Source of the DNA: Alentia gelatinosa
Taxonomy: Eukaryota > Annelida > Polychaeta > Phyllodocida > Polynoidae
DNA length: 64,000 bases
Assembly (NCBI GenBank): GCA_950022655.1
Contig: OX465579.1
Coordinates: forward strand, 13,987,088 to 14,051,087
Direction: 5' to 3'
Below the pieces are notes generated by a model. The model had not been told where the DNA came from, made no database searches, and saw only the letters and a program-made list of their open reading frames with translations. Both the position numbers and the translations under genes were made by a program. Below, piece after piece: positions 1 through 12,639 of the stretch (within the stretch, counting starts at the first letter, position 1; each line of letters opens with the position of its first letter).

Positions 1-104
1 TGGGCCAGTCAGAGAAGGATACATACTAAATTGAACTTTATTCTGATTGTGATTAATCATTTAATGAATGCTCATAATCAAAGACTTGAGCAAGTCTAGG
101 CTAC
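1..104. repeat. Partial mobile element, second copy inside 7412-7716
   Basis: Starting TGGGCCAGTCAGAGAAGGAT, this is the reverse complement of 7412-7510. Its neighbour 51-bp repeats would lie left of the window. Confidence 0.75.
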
Positions 105-1234
105 TGAGAGATGCTTATGCTAAATAAAAGGGCAAACCCAATAAAATCTTGTTTGGTATTGATCACATTTATTTCTTCATTTACAGTATGCAATACTGGC
201 TCTGCTGGGATTGTTCGTGCTCATACATCGGGAATAACTCAGGCCCAGGTCCTACTTGCGCCCCAAACATGTCACCTTTCTCCGCCTACTGAGTCAACCA
301 TCACACAAGCTTTCCCGCCGCCCGGACCATTACAGACACGGGGACACTCTTCTTTTCAATAGTATTTCTTTTCTGTCATTTTCATGCATGGATAGAGTAA
401 TAGCAACTTCACGGGAACATGATCCCACACTGCCAATGAAAAGTGAATCTATAGATTATGGAAAAAAATGATTCCCTGGCCTTCAGTTCTGAACTCGCTT
501 CCTCTTGGAGGTGTGGAGCTGTTCGCTGGAGGCGGACATTTTTTTTTTTTTTTTTTTTTTTTTGAATCTATAGATTAGATATCCATTATTTTTGCTGTGT
601 TGATGACGGGAATTCATGTATGGTCTCAGCAGTTATATTTGTAATGGAATTTTACTAAAATACTAAGATAAAGACACACCTTGAATATGTATTGATATCA
701 TGTTACTGCTGCGTGGGCGCGTTACACCAGTTAGACTATCTATCAAAGATTATAGCTTTTACACCCATACTACAACATATTCTATCGGTTAATCCAATTC
801 AATGTATACTTAGAACCAAGTTAGATAATTGTTTCGTCAGTAGTCTTGATGGGAAGGGGTATGGATGGCTGATGTGGATATCAAGACTGACGCTTAAAGC
901 ATTGACCAATATACTTTCGATGTTATATGTTGTTTGAGTGTAACTGATTCATACGCATCGTGTGTCCATGTGAAGGGTAATGAGTGAAATATTTACCAGA
1001 TTTCAGAGGGATTAATATTTATTTAAATGGTGTAGGTACAAAAAAACACTACTTGAGATATCTTGTGTGATAATTGGCATTTTATTCAGAAGCGTTGTTT
1101 TATCCATTACATGAACTCAATGTTTTCTTTAGAAGCAGAGAAACTGTGAAAAAGTCCAGTTTTATTTTGTCTCGTCAAAATGTTGCAATATGTTTGAGTA
1201 AACCCAAACGACAATATATGCCAGTTATGGTAAG

Positions 1235-1550
1235 TATATGAGTTTATGATACGTTCTAAGATGATAATATGAAAAGACGTCACGAGTTTGAGTCTGAGTT
1301 TATTTATGCCACACATTTTGTTGGCTCCATGATTTCACGAGTCGAAGACGAGTGACATTACGGAGCCCCCAAAATGAGTGGCATAAATAAGCTCAGACTC
1401 AAACGAGTGGCGTCTAGATTTTATCCTACCCCGTTTCCATATTTTTTCAGTATCAGAAAGTAGTGGCATAAACAACACTTATGTCACACCCGTGACATAA
1501 ACAAATCCCATGTTAAGCCTATGGCATTTTTTATTAGGGGTAGGATAACA
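1235..1550. repeat. Foldback element with TATCCTACCCC/GGGGTAGGATA ends
   Basis: Palindromic arms pair around TTTCACGAGTCGAAGACGAGTGA. The right part ends TTATTAGGGGTAGGATAA. Related ends recur near 10500, 19200, 19400, 19570 and 20100. Confidence 0.6.
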
Positions 1551-1943
1551 ATTCTTATGGGCTGCGTGCATACTGTAAGAGTACAAATCTGACCTTTGAG
1601 AACTTATACATGTAGTCCTGGACGGATGCGATACTTAGTATCAATATTCGGTAAAATGTACGGAAAGTTTTGTGAGTTAACTGAAGACTTGTCTCAGTGT
1701 ACCAACTATCAGCTGAGGATACGTTTTGTGAGAGAATAGAAAGAATGTGTGTATGCATGCGAAATAAACATTGGCGAATAAAATCGATTTGGATTAACTT
1801 CTATCTTCTCGTCTGAAACACAAGGCCATAACACATTACCACTATTCTCCTTTAGTTATCAGGAGAAAAAATATATTCACTATTCTCCTTTTAATTAGAA
1901 GTGTATATAACATAAAGCCAACACGTGTAGACTTCATTTTACC

Positions 1944-1949
1944 TTTATT
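1944..1949 (-). promoter_or_regulatory. Candidate HYI poly(A) signal
   Basis: AATAAA on the minus strand, about 200 bases past the HYI stop codon. The position is plausible for the 3' UTR; usage is not shown. Confidence 0.45.
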
Positions 1950-2145
1950 TCTGTCAAATTATTAAATACGATGTAATACTTGTTTTTATATATGTAGTAT
2001 ACGAGGCAGCTATCGCGACTGAGATCTTTTTTTTCTCAAAATGTAGAACACTAAATTATGCCAGAAAACTGTTCATATCCCCACTGGGAAAAAAACAGGA
2101 CTTATGACAGAGGAAAAGGATTTTGAAAACTAAATAGTAATAGTT

Positions 2146-2189
2146 TTAAAGCATGGTTTTCATCCAACTCAGTCCATCAACAGTGTTTC
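2146..2189 (-). CDS. HYI: HYI terminal exon
   Basis: 44 nt. Acceptor TACTTTCAG, entered in phase 1. It encodes NTVDGLSWMKTML and a TAA stop at 2148-2146, matching the family C terminus GDTVEGLSWL. It is too short to appear as an ORF and was found by motif search downstream of exon 7. Confidence 0.88.
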
Positions 2190-5100
2190 CTGAAAGTAAA
2201 AATACATAAATTTGATATAAGTGATAAATATTTCCTGTTAATCATAAATTCAGGCACACAGAGGGAAACATGGCTGTTCATTTACTAATTATAAAGAATG
2301 AGGTAGGTTACTGAAAATTCCTGCATTTAAGATGCATCTCACTTATAATACACCCCAACTTTGGTACATTTTTTAATACGCATCTTGGGGTCGAGTGTTC
2401 TGGGTAAATACCCATGTATAAGATGCCCCCTCATTTTGGGAGAATCCTATAAGACGCAGCCCCCCCCCCCCCCCTCCCCACACACACACACAAACACACT
2501 TCTCATTTCCAGCGGAAACTTATTCCTAACTTGAGGCAGCTTGTATAATGCTAAACTGCTTCTTAGAAAACACAATAGTCTTCTGAAAGTGTTCATATCG
2601 GCTGCTTATCTACAGGTTATCCGCGGTCTTCAAAACTCAGCCGTCACTGCTATACCAATTAGTTCACACCAATTAGTTGATACCAAAAATTAACACACTG
2701 ATGAAGGACTGAAATACTCCGAAATATGTCGGTAAATAATGTCACATAATTATTTTGTTACTTGAGAATGGATTCTGCTAATCCCCGAGTAAATGGGAAT
2801 ATTTTCTTCTCATCTTATACCAATTAGGTATGATCGAGAAACGTCACGAACTTTCTTTCTTTTTTTTATTCAGAAAAAGATAGACAACGTAAATCCCCTT
2901 AATGGGCCTTCTTCACTGCAGTGTCCTAACAATACAGAAAGGACATAATACTATCATGAAACATGACGAAATTTCATATAATTGTTTACATGGCGTGAGT
3001 CGTCTTCGCGGAATGATATCTGTAGCGGAAGACAACGAATGGCATACAGTCACCCCATGTCAAGTCTATGGATATTTATATGAGAGGTAGGATAAGATAA
3101 AAAAAAAAAAAGTAGGGTGTTTTAGTGATTGTTTTCGGAAAAATCACTAGTGATGATCACGACTATGCAACGCAAAACGGTCACTCTCAATAGGTCACAC
3201 CTGTGACTAATCACTGTTTAGTGATCATCATGACTTTGAAACGCGATGCGCTGGAAACGATCACTATTAACAATTGTCACAACCATAAAGCGCTGATTCC
3301 ACCAACACACAAGATGTAGCAAGATTAGTCCTGATTTGGTTGTCTTGCTAAATCGGGCTAGGTTTGAATAATCGTGTGCCTAATTGTCGCGATGTTTCTT
3401 GAGGTGTTGCAGTGGTGGAGCACCAAAACATACACCCGACACCGCATGGCTACCTTTTTCTGACATAGGAGATACGACATATCCCACACTGTAAGATGTA
3501 ACAAGATACACCAAGACATATCACGGCAAATGCATCCTGTTGATGGAATCAGCCCTTTAAACACCTCCCTGATTTACGAAAATCACCGCGCCGATTTCCA
3601 TCAGGGAGTTCCCACCTACCTTTGGGTTTGTACTCGAGTCCCACATGGCCGCTGTAGCCCGCATCTCGGAGCACACTGAAGACATAGCTGTATTGGATCT
3701 CCCCGGCCGAATCGGGTTCGTGTCGGTCAGGCACCTGGGCTACCTGCATGTGGCCTGTGGGCAACAAAAGAAGATAGCACTAAAATGGTCATATGTATTA
3801 GAAAATACATCATCTTACTGAGGAGATCATGAGTGTTGTAACAGACAGATAAGGCCATGGGAAGTCCTATTACAGATTACCTACAAAGACTTTTTGAAAA
3901 ATGATGAGGCATTTTTTCATTATTCTTTTTTTTATACTCAACCATACACGTCACATTAGCGCATCGTAAGGCACTGGGGGCACAATCATAGACCAGAGCC
4001 AGTTATCAGGGATGTCAGTTTTCCTTGTTTCCGCGGAATTCTGTGTTTTCATTTTTTGGAATAAGATATCTTTCTTCTTATGTAAAATGAACATAACAAT
4101 TAAAAAATACTCAAATCAACCATGACTCATAGATTCCCCAATTAGCCTGCCTCCGGATCCATGTTCCGTAGTGATAAAGTTATTTGTATTTACTATATTC
4201 TAGGTCTTTTTGGTGTATATATAGGTCTTATGTCTAACCCTGTATTGCCATGAAAAAATCTCTCCTTGTTTTTTTCTGACCCCAACTGGCATCCCTGAGT
4301 TATAGACAAGCATTAAGAATTCAGATGGGGTGTAAGGTGGTGTAGGTCTATGTGGGTTTAGGTGGTGTGTCTGTGGGTGTTGATGTGTAAAACCTAATTG
4401 TTTTTGAAATTTTGGAGGATATAACGAAATGTTTCTTGCGGCCCCCTTCAAGGGCATGCGGGCGGTGGACGGTGATCTGTAATAGGACTTACCATGGCCT
4501 AAGATAGGAAACCCGTCACATGAACGGCAGGGTTTATACTAATAGCTCAAGAAAATGAGATATTACTCAATAATCTAACGACACCTATTTACTTAAAACA
4601 ACCTCTTTACAATGGTACATTATCTCATTTTAGAAACTCACCAAGATAAGTCTTAAAATTCAACTATTACACATCAAATGCATCACATGGATATTCTTTA
4701 AGTTTCATTTGTATTTTATGTTTCCTGTAATTTTTCATTTTATAATATTCTATTTGCAATATTCTAATTACCATAGCTAGCGTGTACAGTAATTTCACAG
4801 TAAACACTACAAAAGACTTAATACTAGTTCAATAAGTCTTGTCAACTCGAATCGATTCTCAATACATTGGCGGTATATGTAAAGCTTTGAGTACCTGTGT
4901 ATGGCAAATATTTCTTGATATTTGAGGTTAAGTTGCCCTCCACGATTTGAAGGTGAAACAGGTCCTGTTGAAAGTAAAATCCCAAGGTTCGCTTACTTGT
5001 GGCAGAGAATATTATAATATTGGCAACCAACCTCCATATTCCCATGAAAATTATGTAAAATAAGAAAATAGGATCTGTGGAGCCTAGTAGAGTCTCCAGA

Positions 5101-8100
5101 ATAGAGGAAAAACTGAAAAAAATACAATAGCGAGAGACCTGTATATTTATGTAATGTTCAAAAATTACGTTTTTGTATGGTTGGATTAGTTTAATTCTGT
5201 AGGAAAAAGTAATACATTTTCAATGAAATTATTAGCCAAGTAGAATAGAGTACTGCTTTTACTTACCAACTGTAATTTAAGATTAGGGTGGTTTATCTTC
5301 TGCATGACTTTCAAGGCTGAAAGATATATAACACATCCAAGGTTAGGATTCAGTGATATAAGGTACATGTATTTCATTCCGGGTGTTTCAATATAGGTTT
5401 GATAAAACGCGAGAAATAGTCAAACATACCTTTTTCTGGGTGGTTCATATAATAATGCGGCACTGATATGTGTGAATTCACAGGCTCGATTAGACAGAGG
5501 ATGCCTTCCTGAAAAATAGGTAAATGTTTATATTATTTAGGTAACTCGCGGACTTGGAAGACCCGTATAAGAGGTATAGGTCCGTGGGTAACTATATCTC
5601 CATGAGATAGCCTGCGGCTACTTCAATAGGGACAAAGTTTGAAATTCCCGGTGGGCAACGCAAGAAATTTGTTTAGTGAGCCAAACGTTGGTTATAGGCG
5701 ACGTATATGATTGACACTGCGCCCGAACATTGTTTACATTACACCCGTAGCAGCGGGTAGTATTTCATAGACGCTCGCTCATATAGGTATATAGGAATAC
5801 TTAGTTCTTTTGAACACCATTAGTTGACTACATGTCCCTCTTATAGGGAGCCAAAGTGAACCTGCTGCAACCACAGATAGCCGGTCACAAAATACCATTT
5901 CCGGATATAGGCGCACAGTGCTTTAACTATGTAGGTTCAAGATTATATGTGTCATTCTCCAATCTTTTAGATCCATATTTTTCATAAACTTAACAACTGT
6001 CATCGTAGCTTCGAGACAGAGTTATTCAGAGACGATAGTAGTAAACAACACTTCGAAAGTAACAAACGAGACCCAAAACAAAAGTCTAGCCTCAAAGCCC
6101 CATAGGTTTAGCACTAAGCCTCGTTCTTACTGGCCACCGGAAATTGTATTTTGTAAACGGGTATCTGTGGTTTCAGCGGGTTCACTTTGGCTCCCTATTA
6201 GCAGAGACAGCATTGGTTGATTACCGCTAGGGGGCATAACCGCTCTTGACATCATGGACAGTGTATCTCTAGAGTTGTATGTCCATGGTTATATTTGTTC
6301 AATGATATTTGCAAGAAAATGTAAATAGAAAGGGGTAATCTCAATACCACACTAAACCCCTACTAGGCACTTCATGATAGACGTAAGAAAATAGTTACGA
6401 AGTTAAAGGCATTATATCGGACAATTTGTCTTGAAAATTAAAACCCATGTCACTTTCCTGGAAGTCGGATATGATGATGTCAAGGTATTGTAGAACACAT
6501 ATATGTAACTCAAAGAATAGGTGTCACCACGCTATTTTTTTCATTTAGAGATAAAAATGATGATAACATAATAAAATGTATGAGTCTAAGAGAAATTCTT
6601 AAAAGTTGTTTTTCACATAGTAAAACCCATGTCATCTTCTCCAATCTTTCACAAAATATAGCGAATGTCGAGTACCACACCCCTAAGTTTAGAAAAATTG
6701 AAGGAACTGAATAAAATTATTTTTCAATAATGTTCTATTGGGTGAAGTTAGACTCGGTAATATGAGAAAACGTGGTTACTGAGCCCGTACGGGTGGTCGT
6801 TCGAGGTCATTTGATGAAAAAAATACGGCCCGAGGCCGCAGGCTAGAGGGCCGTATTTTTTCATCAAATGACCGAGAACGGACACCGTACAGGCTCAGTC
6901 ACTACATTTTCTTATTACTATATACCTCATACTCGTTGACAAATCTGTTTTATTAGCTTTTCTGCTCCACAAAAATCCGCTGCTATTCACTACGGCCCGC
7001 TGTCACGGCGGGCGCGAACATTATTTACACTACACCCCCAGCAGCGGGCAGTATTTCATACATGTTCGGCCATAGGTGTATAGTAATATTTTATATTTCA
7101 CTCATTTGGAATTAGAATGAGTCAAAGGAAGCGGATCGAATTGGTAATTGTAAGAATTTGAAAATCACCAGGTGGCGCCACTGTATTGTAGGATATGCCT
7201 TTAAGTACATTAGCGCAAACACAGTAGACCCGGGGCCCGTTTAATAATCTAGGATCGTACATCAAGACCCTATTGTACCTCGTACAAGGATTATCGTTGT
7301 ATTTAAGTCTGTTCGCTAAGACAGTCTAATAGCCGCCCTTAAAGTTGTCCATGAGTATCGAATAAAGTTGGCCCACATCGTCTCTGGGTTTCACAGAAAA
7401 GTACCTCTACACTAGACTTGCCCAAGTCCTTGATTATGAACATTCATTAAATGATTAATCAGAATTAGAATAAAGTTCATTATATTATGTATCCTTCCCT
7501 GACTGGCCCCTGTATCCCACCAAAGAGGGTAGCAATAGGATGCAGGGACTGGAGCCAGTATCCCAGCGAGGAGGAGAGGGGTAGCAATAGGATGCAGGGA
7601 CTGGAGCCTGTATCCCAGCGAGGAGGAGAGGGGTAGCAATAGGATGCAGGGACTGCAGCCTGTATCCCAGCGAGGAGGAGAGGGGTAGCAATAGGATGCA
7701 GGGACTGGAGCCAGTCTACCTCCACACCTATGATCCTAGATTATTAAACAGGCCCCTGGCTCCTCACCTCAGACAACCTCTGTGCGGCGTAGGTGATATT
7801 CTCGATGTATACGTCATCCATGGCCGAGTCTGTCCACTTTGATGGTTCTTTACCTGACATCACGTGCACTCTGAATTCAGAACAAAATACTGAACTCTTT
7901 TTTATATATTTTTTTAAAGCAATTTTCAAGGGGATATTGCGTTACACAATCACCGAATTCGGCTATATGGTCGTTCATGCAATTGGGCCCTAGACTCATC
8001 ATACTGATGGCGGGTGTTAAGCCGAATGGGCAGTGAGTACCAGCGTAGATGGGATACAAGCTCTGACCATAAACTTTTTTTAGGTTTCTTCAATTTTTTT

Positions 8101-10848
8101 TCGCATCCCAGAATTTCCAAAGAAAAAAATACTAGTTTGATTTTCTTTTTATATTGGTATGTCGGTTCCCATAAACATATATGTTGTACACAAATGTTTT
8201 TTGTCTACACCTACATGTACATGCTTGTATCTATGGATATAATCATGAATATCCAAGTGTGTTTGAAGTTATTTTTCTATTAATCGTATACAATTTCAAA
8301 AAGGCCTTTAGCTAGAGATGGATTCTGATAAAAAACAAGGAATATAATAGAAGCGTCTGATATGTGATTAAACAGCAAAGAAATGTTAGGCCTATGCCTA
8401 CTAGCTGTAGGATGAAACTCTCTTTTTTTGTAGCCAATTCGGTATAACTACAGTAGAACACCGCCTAACAGACACCCCGCGTTAACGGACAACCTTGCTC
8501 GGAACGGTTCCCTCTATTAGATGTTTCTCTTAAACCCGAGTAAGCGGAAACTTTGACCCGGAATGGAGGGTGGCCGCTTTCGCGGGGTTCTACTGTAGTT
8601 AGAAAACAATGTTTTTCTCTAAAATATATCGTTATTTAACTTCCACTACAAATACATGTACGTGATATTACTGAGAACTCACTTTTTGCATTTTAAAGCC
8701 TTGGCGTATTTAATTGCAAGCTCTATGCTTTCCTTGAAGTCCTTTTCGCGATTGGGTAAAGCCGCCAAGCCCGTTTCCCCCTTCGATATATCTCCTAATA
8801 TTGAAAAAAAAGAGGAAGATAGGGCAAGTATTAAAAAGAAATCGTGTAAGACAATGGAACTGCGTGATTTAATGATAGAAATATAAACCAGACAGTTTTG
8901 ATTTAATGATGAGCCTATATAAAATTATATATATATTATATACCAATATATGAAGCAATATATTCATTTTTGGTATTTTTACTGGTGTAATTTACACATT
9001 GGTATCGTGGATCCCTAAGTGTAAATATTGAGAAATGTATCTCATTTCCATGATTTTCCCCCCATTAATTTTCAATTTACATTAAGGAGCGCCCCAGGGG
9101 GTCGTTGCTCCACGTTTTGCGGATCGCAAAATAGCGATCCGAGGTCGAAAGTGTTGCTCCAGATATTTTGCGGATCGCATCATAATTATGTCGCTATCTA
9201 TATCCAATTAAAACCCCAATGAACCTGTAATCTATAACACTGAGAATGCGGTGTTTTAAAATATTGCGATACAACGTGAAAATAGCGATACTACACGATA
9301 CGATCCGATATTACTGGAGCAACGCTTTCCAGGAGCAACGACCCCCAGAGGCGCTAAAGGCCAGTCACTTGCTTGATACATACAAGTCTACATACAAGTT
9401 CTTATTTTCATTTTACAATGAGGTAAAACAAAATATAAGTAGCTTGATTCGATCTATTGGTGTATTCCACATGAATATAGCTACCCAACTTCCTTAAATC
9501 AATGTAATTGATAATTAGCAAAAGATGTAAACGATTTTAACTAAATCATCGGATAAGACTATGCATATAGCCGAACAGCGGGGCATTGACCTGAGTTCAG
9601 GTTACATGTTCTAGAATAGATACAAAGTATAGACTGGTTTCAGATACAAGCGGCCGTATGCGCCGAGGAGTTGATGCATAGTAATATCCAAGCGCATGCG
9701 ATGATATTGCGCAGAGTCAATTCTGACATGGACAGTGTATCTCTATAGTCGTATCTATATATCGTTTTACTGTACATGCTTCCTTGAGTTTTCTATAGAC
9801 ATATTAGGTGGATAATGAATACACAATATTGACTGGTTTCAGATACAAGCGGCCGTATGCGCCGAGGAGTTGACGCACAGTAATATCCGAGCGTATTCGA
9901 GGATATTGCGCAGAGGCAACTCTGAGGAGCATATAACTGCTTTTATCTGAAACCAGTGCATATTGTATTTATCATCCACCTTTTCTGGACAAGTGACATG
10001 TGGATATGAGTTGTTTTTTTTTTATCATTATTTTCTTTTATTTAGACAAACAAACAGCATACACTGTCGTCCGTGGACGTTCTTCCCAGTGATGGTATAG
10101 ACAATACAAGAAACTAGACTCACATTTATCCCACAATCATAACAGGCAAAAACATGACAAAGTTACATAGAGAGAAAGTAGGCATCTAATGACACCATTT
10201 TAGTTATGCACTATTTTTCCATACGCACTATTTCTCCGTATGCGCCACCCGGAGCATACAACATACATATATCCGTATGCGCCGGGTATGTCCAAACACA
10301 CTCCCTATATGTTTTCTATGGACACTTTGTATTAGGTGGATAATAATATCATGGAAACATCACAAAATTCCATATGATTGTTTATATGGCATGAGTTGTC
10401 TTCGCAGCATGATATCACGAAGCGGAGCTGAGTGATATCTGTAGCGGAAGACAATGAATGGCATATAAACAATTACATGAAATTGAGTGATGTTTAGATT
10501 TTATCCTACCCTGTCACATGTTTTTAACTTCATATGTCACCAGTGGCATATAAATATTTTATGCCATAACCGTGGCATACAGTCACACCATGTTAAGTCT
10601 ATGGAGATTTTTATGAGGTGGATGATAAAGCTGAATATCCTACACACCTGGAGGGGCGTTGATGAGAACTTGCTGCAGACCCGATGCCTCCTTAGCGGCT
10701 ACAAGGTCAGACAGGGGCGTGTCGTACGGGAAGCCCACCTCGACGGCGGTGAAGCCGGCCCGAGCTGCCGCCGCGTACCGCGCGGGGAGAGGCCCCGCCT
10801 CCGTGAACAGCCACGAGAGGTTTGCTGCCAACTGTACTGCCATGATGA
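2146..10848 (-). CDS. HYI: Hydroxypyruvate isomerase (putative), complete, 8 coding exons
   Basis: Coding exons in order: 10843-10648, 8794-8683, 7870-7768, 5508-5430, 5316-5267, 4964-4895, 3754-3620, 2189-2146. They sum to 789 nt (262 aa plus stop); the human protein is about 277 aa. All junctions have GT/AG ends and matching phase. The family is a TIM-barrel sugar isomerase thought to interconvert hydroxypyruvate and tartronate semialdehyde. Visible motifs are AANLSWLF at the N terminus, LIEPVN (Glu145, expected catalytic/metal ligand), DLFHLQ (Asp181, His184), GHMQVAQVPDRHEP and GLEYKPKG (Glu244, expected second catalytic Glu). The protein ends GLSWMKTML. ATG 10843 begins right after a good acceptor at 10849, so an upstream 5' exon must exist. 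The gene is divergent from the TMEM8 gene. Identity is firm; enzymatic activity is inferred from the family. Confidence 0.93.
2190..3619. other. HYI intron 7
   Basis: Holds a foldback fragment (about 2930-3090), a palindromic GTGATnATCAC-rich stretch (3115-3280) and a complete element at 3289-3558. No exon seen. Confidence 0.5.
3289..3558. repeat. MITE with GATTCCACCAACA ends
   Basis: Starts TGATTCCACCAACACACAAG and ends in the inverted form TGTTGATGGAATCAG. A diverged copy is split at 62275-62932. Confidence 0.65.
3620..3754 (-). CDS. HYI: HYI exon 7
   Basis: 135 nt, phase 1 in and phase 1 out (donor GTAGGT). It encodes GHMQVAQVPDRHEPDSAGEI and runs to GHVGLEYKPKG, containing the presumed second catalytic Glu244. 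The ORF past the donor (GRWELPDG...) is intron. Confidence 0.93.
4007..4297. repeat. CAGGGATGTC-ended MITE
   Basis: Begins CAGGGATGTCAG, ends CTGGCATCCCTG. The 6-bp direct repeat AGTTAT lies exactly on both sides (4001-4006, 4298-4303). Confidence 0.75.
4895..4964 (-). CDS. HYI: HYI exon 6
   Basis: 70 nt, phase 0 in and phase 1 out. It encodes DLFHLQIVEGNLTSNIKKYL plus PYTG. DxxH and GNLT.NI are typical of the family. Confidence 0.92.
5267..5316 (-). CDS. HYI: HYI exon 5
   Basis: 50 nt, phase 1 in and phase 0 out (donor GTAAGT). It encodes ALKVMQKINHPNLKLQL, the family strand leading to the metal-site aspartate. Confidence 0.9.
5430..5508 (-). CDS. HYI: HYI exon 4
   Basis: 79 nt, phase 0 in and phase 1 out (donor GTATGT). 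It encodes EGILCLIEPVNSHISVPHYY plus MNHPEK. The EPVN motif carries the presumed catalytic Glu145. No long ORF shows here; the exon was found by motif and phase. Confidence 0.9.
6777..6903. repeat. Large near-perfect palindrome
   Basis: Inner arms GGTCATTTGATGAAAA ... TTTTCATCAAATGACC and outer arms ACTGAGCCCGTACGG ... CCGTACAGGCTCAGT. Apex CCCGAGGCCGCAGGCT. Confidence 0.8.
7232..7756. mobile_element. GGGGCCCGTTT-ended MITE carrying a nested insertion
   Basis: Inverted ends GGGGCCCGTTTAATAATCTA ... TAGATTATTAAACAGGCCCC. Uninterrupted copies are about 220 bp. About 310 bp of another element lies inside (7412-7716), between the near-repeats TACCTCTACAC and TACCTCCACAC. Confidence 0.75.
7511..7716. 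repeat. 51-bp minisatellite, about 4 copies
   Basis: Unit begins GTATCCCAGCGAGGAGGAG and ends GCAGGGACTGGAGCC. One inverted, diverged unit is at about 18318-18375. It is part of the nested element. Confidence 0.85.
7768..7870 (-). CDS. HYI: HYI exon 3
   Basis: 103 nt. Acceptor GAATTCAG, donor GTGAGG, phase 2 in and phase 0 out. It encodes VHVMSGKEPSKWTDSAMDDV and ends AAQRLSE, matching the family IHLMAG..P region. It sits 11 bases from the end of a GGGGCC-terminal MITE (7232-7756). Confidence 0.9.
7871..8682. other. HYI intron 2
   Basis: AT-rich. Contains an element with TACAGTAGAACxCCGC-type ends at about 8448-8600 (a similar right part at 22415-22525). No exon seen. Confidence 0.45.
8683..8794 (-). 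CDS. HYI: HYI exon 2
   Basis: 112 nt, entered in phase 1 and left in phase 2 (donor GTGAGT). It encodes GDISKGETGLAALPNREKDF and onward to YAKALKCKK. This matches the family segment GD.EKGE.GL.A.PGR that follows the first strand and helix. Confidence 0.9.
8795..10647. other. HYI intron 1
   Basis: Holds foldback elements (9630-9730, 9806-9982, 10340-10630) and a GGAGCAACG inverted pair (9105-9345). No exon seen. Confidence 0.5.
9806..9982. repeat. Foldback element, AGGTGGATAAT ends
   Basis: Arms AGGTGGATAATGAATACACA ... TGTATTTATCATCCACCT; inner TGGTTTCAGATACAAGC arms; centre AATATCCGAGC.TATTCGAGGATATT. A second copy is at 19825-20035. Confidence 0.8.
10648..10848 (-). CDS. HYI: HYI exon with the start codon
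   Basis: The acceptor (T-rich tract then CAG) ends at 10849. Exon bases 10848-10844 precede ATG 10843. It encodes MAVQLAANLSWLFTEAGPLP and continues to APPG, the conserved barrel start. The donor after 10648 is G|GTGTGT, phase 1. GC content is far above the flanks. The five bases before the ATG contain no stop, so translation could also enter from an upstream coding exon. Confidence 0.92.
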
Positions 10849-10857
10849 CTGAAAAAT

Positions 10858-10894
<37 letters not shown>

Positions 10895-12639
10895 ATTCAG
10901 CGCACAAAAAATATGTAAAGAAAAAAAAAAAAAAATTATTTAGTGCACAAAAGTACATAAATGGACTCTGCCATGGCAGGTATTCTGGCCACTCTATTAC
11001 CGTGGAAGTTGTGGAATCAGGAACAATTCTCTTCTTGTATAGTTACATTATGTACATGTGGATGAGGTAATGATGATGAATAGACCAGATGCAGATACAA
11101 CCCTCACCAGTTACTTCTAGGTTATTTTATATTATGATTTGGACCATGATTTCTGTTTGATATGTTTTTTTAACGATATAAAGCGAACCATTTTAAACCT
11201 CATAAGGGAGTTCGTTCCAGCGTTTCATCCCACGAATAAATGGGACTTCTCTTGAATAGAGTAGTTTGGGGTCTTCCCAGTTTAATGATCTTTTTATTTT
11301 GCCTTCGGGTTTTTGGATTTCCATCTGGTTCTATTCCATTAGCGTACTTACGCATATACGCTAATGGAATAGATATTCAGGGATCTACATCTTTTCAAGG
11401 GAAATCCTTGTTTTTGTGTTGTTGTTGTTGTTTTGTTTTATTTTTAGATTCCATCAGTGCTCTTCTTTATTCATCCTCATAGGAAAATTTAAAAAATTGT
11501 AAAAAAAAAAAAGAATCCTCGTTTTCAATTCCAGATTATGAAATAATGTTTATTTTATAGAACAAAGATATAAAACAAAAGTATAGATTGAACCTCATTA
11601 AATCCTCAATAAAACAGTGGGTTGAAGCTCCCCAAACACCCTCATCCATATTCCATGGCCAACACTGATGTGTTTTCCATGTTTTCTCAGTGTCGCCTCT
11701 GAGGTAGTAAATTCTACATTAAAAATAGTTCCACTTTATTCTTTTTCCAGACCCCAACTGACATCCCTGGAGATTGATGTATATATTCTATTGCTAACTC
11801 TACAATTATTAAATTTATTTGGGGATTCGTTTAGGTAGCGTGGTAAAACACAGAAGGTGCTTTAAGGCATATCGGAAAATTTGTCTTGAACATCAAAACC
11901 CATGTAATTTTTTATCTAAAATTGAACATGATCTCCAAGTGTTGTAGAACAGATGGCAAATTTTAAAATCGGGGGTCACCATCCAGTTTCTGAGTTAGAG
12001 GTTGATATTATGGTAACAATATACAGAAATTATCAAAAAGTATTTCTTTTTAAAGAAAATCATATTTTTCAGTACATTTCCTTTATACATCAAGTAAAGA
12101 AAAAAAAGGTCTATTTTACCTCTTGGTTTAGGTCAAACTAGACAAAGCTTATATTTTGCTCATTTAGTTTTGGAACATGCCACAAAGAACCAATTTAAAT
12201 GGATAAATGTGAATATTTAGAAATCACCAGCTGGCGCCACTATGTATTGTATGGCATGAATTTAAGCACATGTATATATTTGAAGTTGAGAAAAATAGCC
12301 TATTTCTCCCCTTACTGTCTTCTGCACATGAATTATGTACCTGGATCACAGAGGAACGAGGGTGCTCCTCACCCTTGATTACTTGTAAGGATAACTGCTA
12401 AATGATAATGGCGGAAGATGTAGATGATTTAATCATTCTTTCAAGAATATCCAATTTGAATGATGAAAATTTAAACAACTATTAGTGAAAAATATGGCTT
12501 ATATAACCAAGAGGCAATTCCCAAACCAACTCATTAACCTATAAAATAGATTATAGGTTGGCGCGAATGATATGTTCATCAGTGATAAGTGAGCATGGAA
12601 TTATAAAACTATGAGCAAATAATATGTGACTTTTTTTTA

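Larger units (their letters stand above)
105..2145. other. Non-coding flank downstream of HYI
   Basis: AT-rich, with poly-T (541-563), poly-C then CA microsatellite (2461-2493) and a foldback element at about 1235-1550. No conserved exon was seen on either strand. Confidence 0.5.
5509..7767. other. HYI intron 3
   Basis: Repeat-filled: foldback and GGTATATAG-type element pieces (5560-6260), a hairpin motif at 6253-6287, a palindrome at 6777-6903 and a nested MITE at 7232-7756. No exon seen. Confidence 0.5.
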
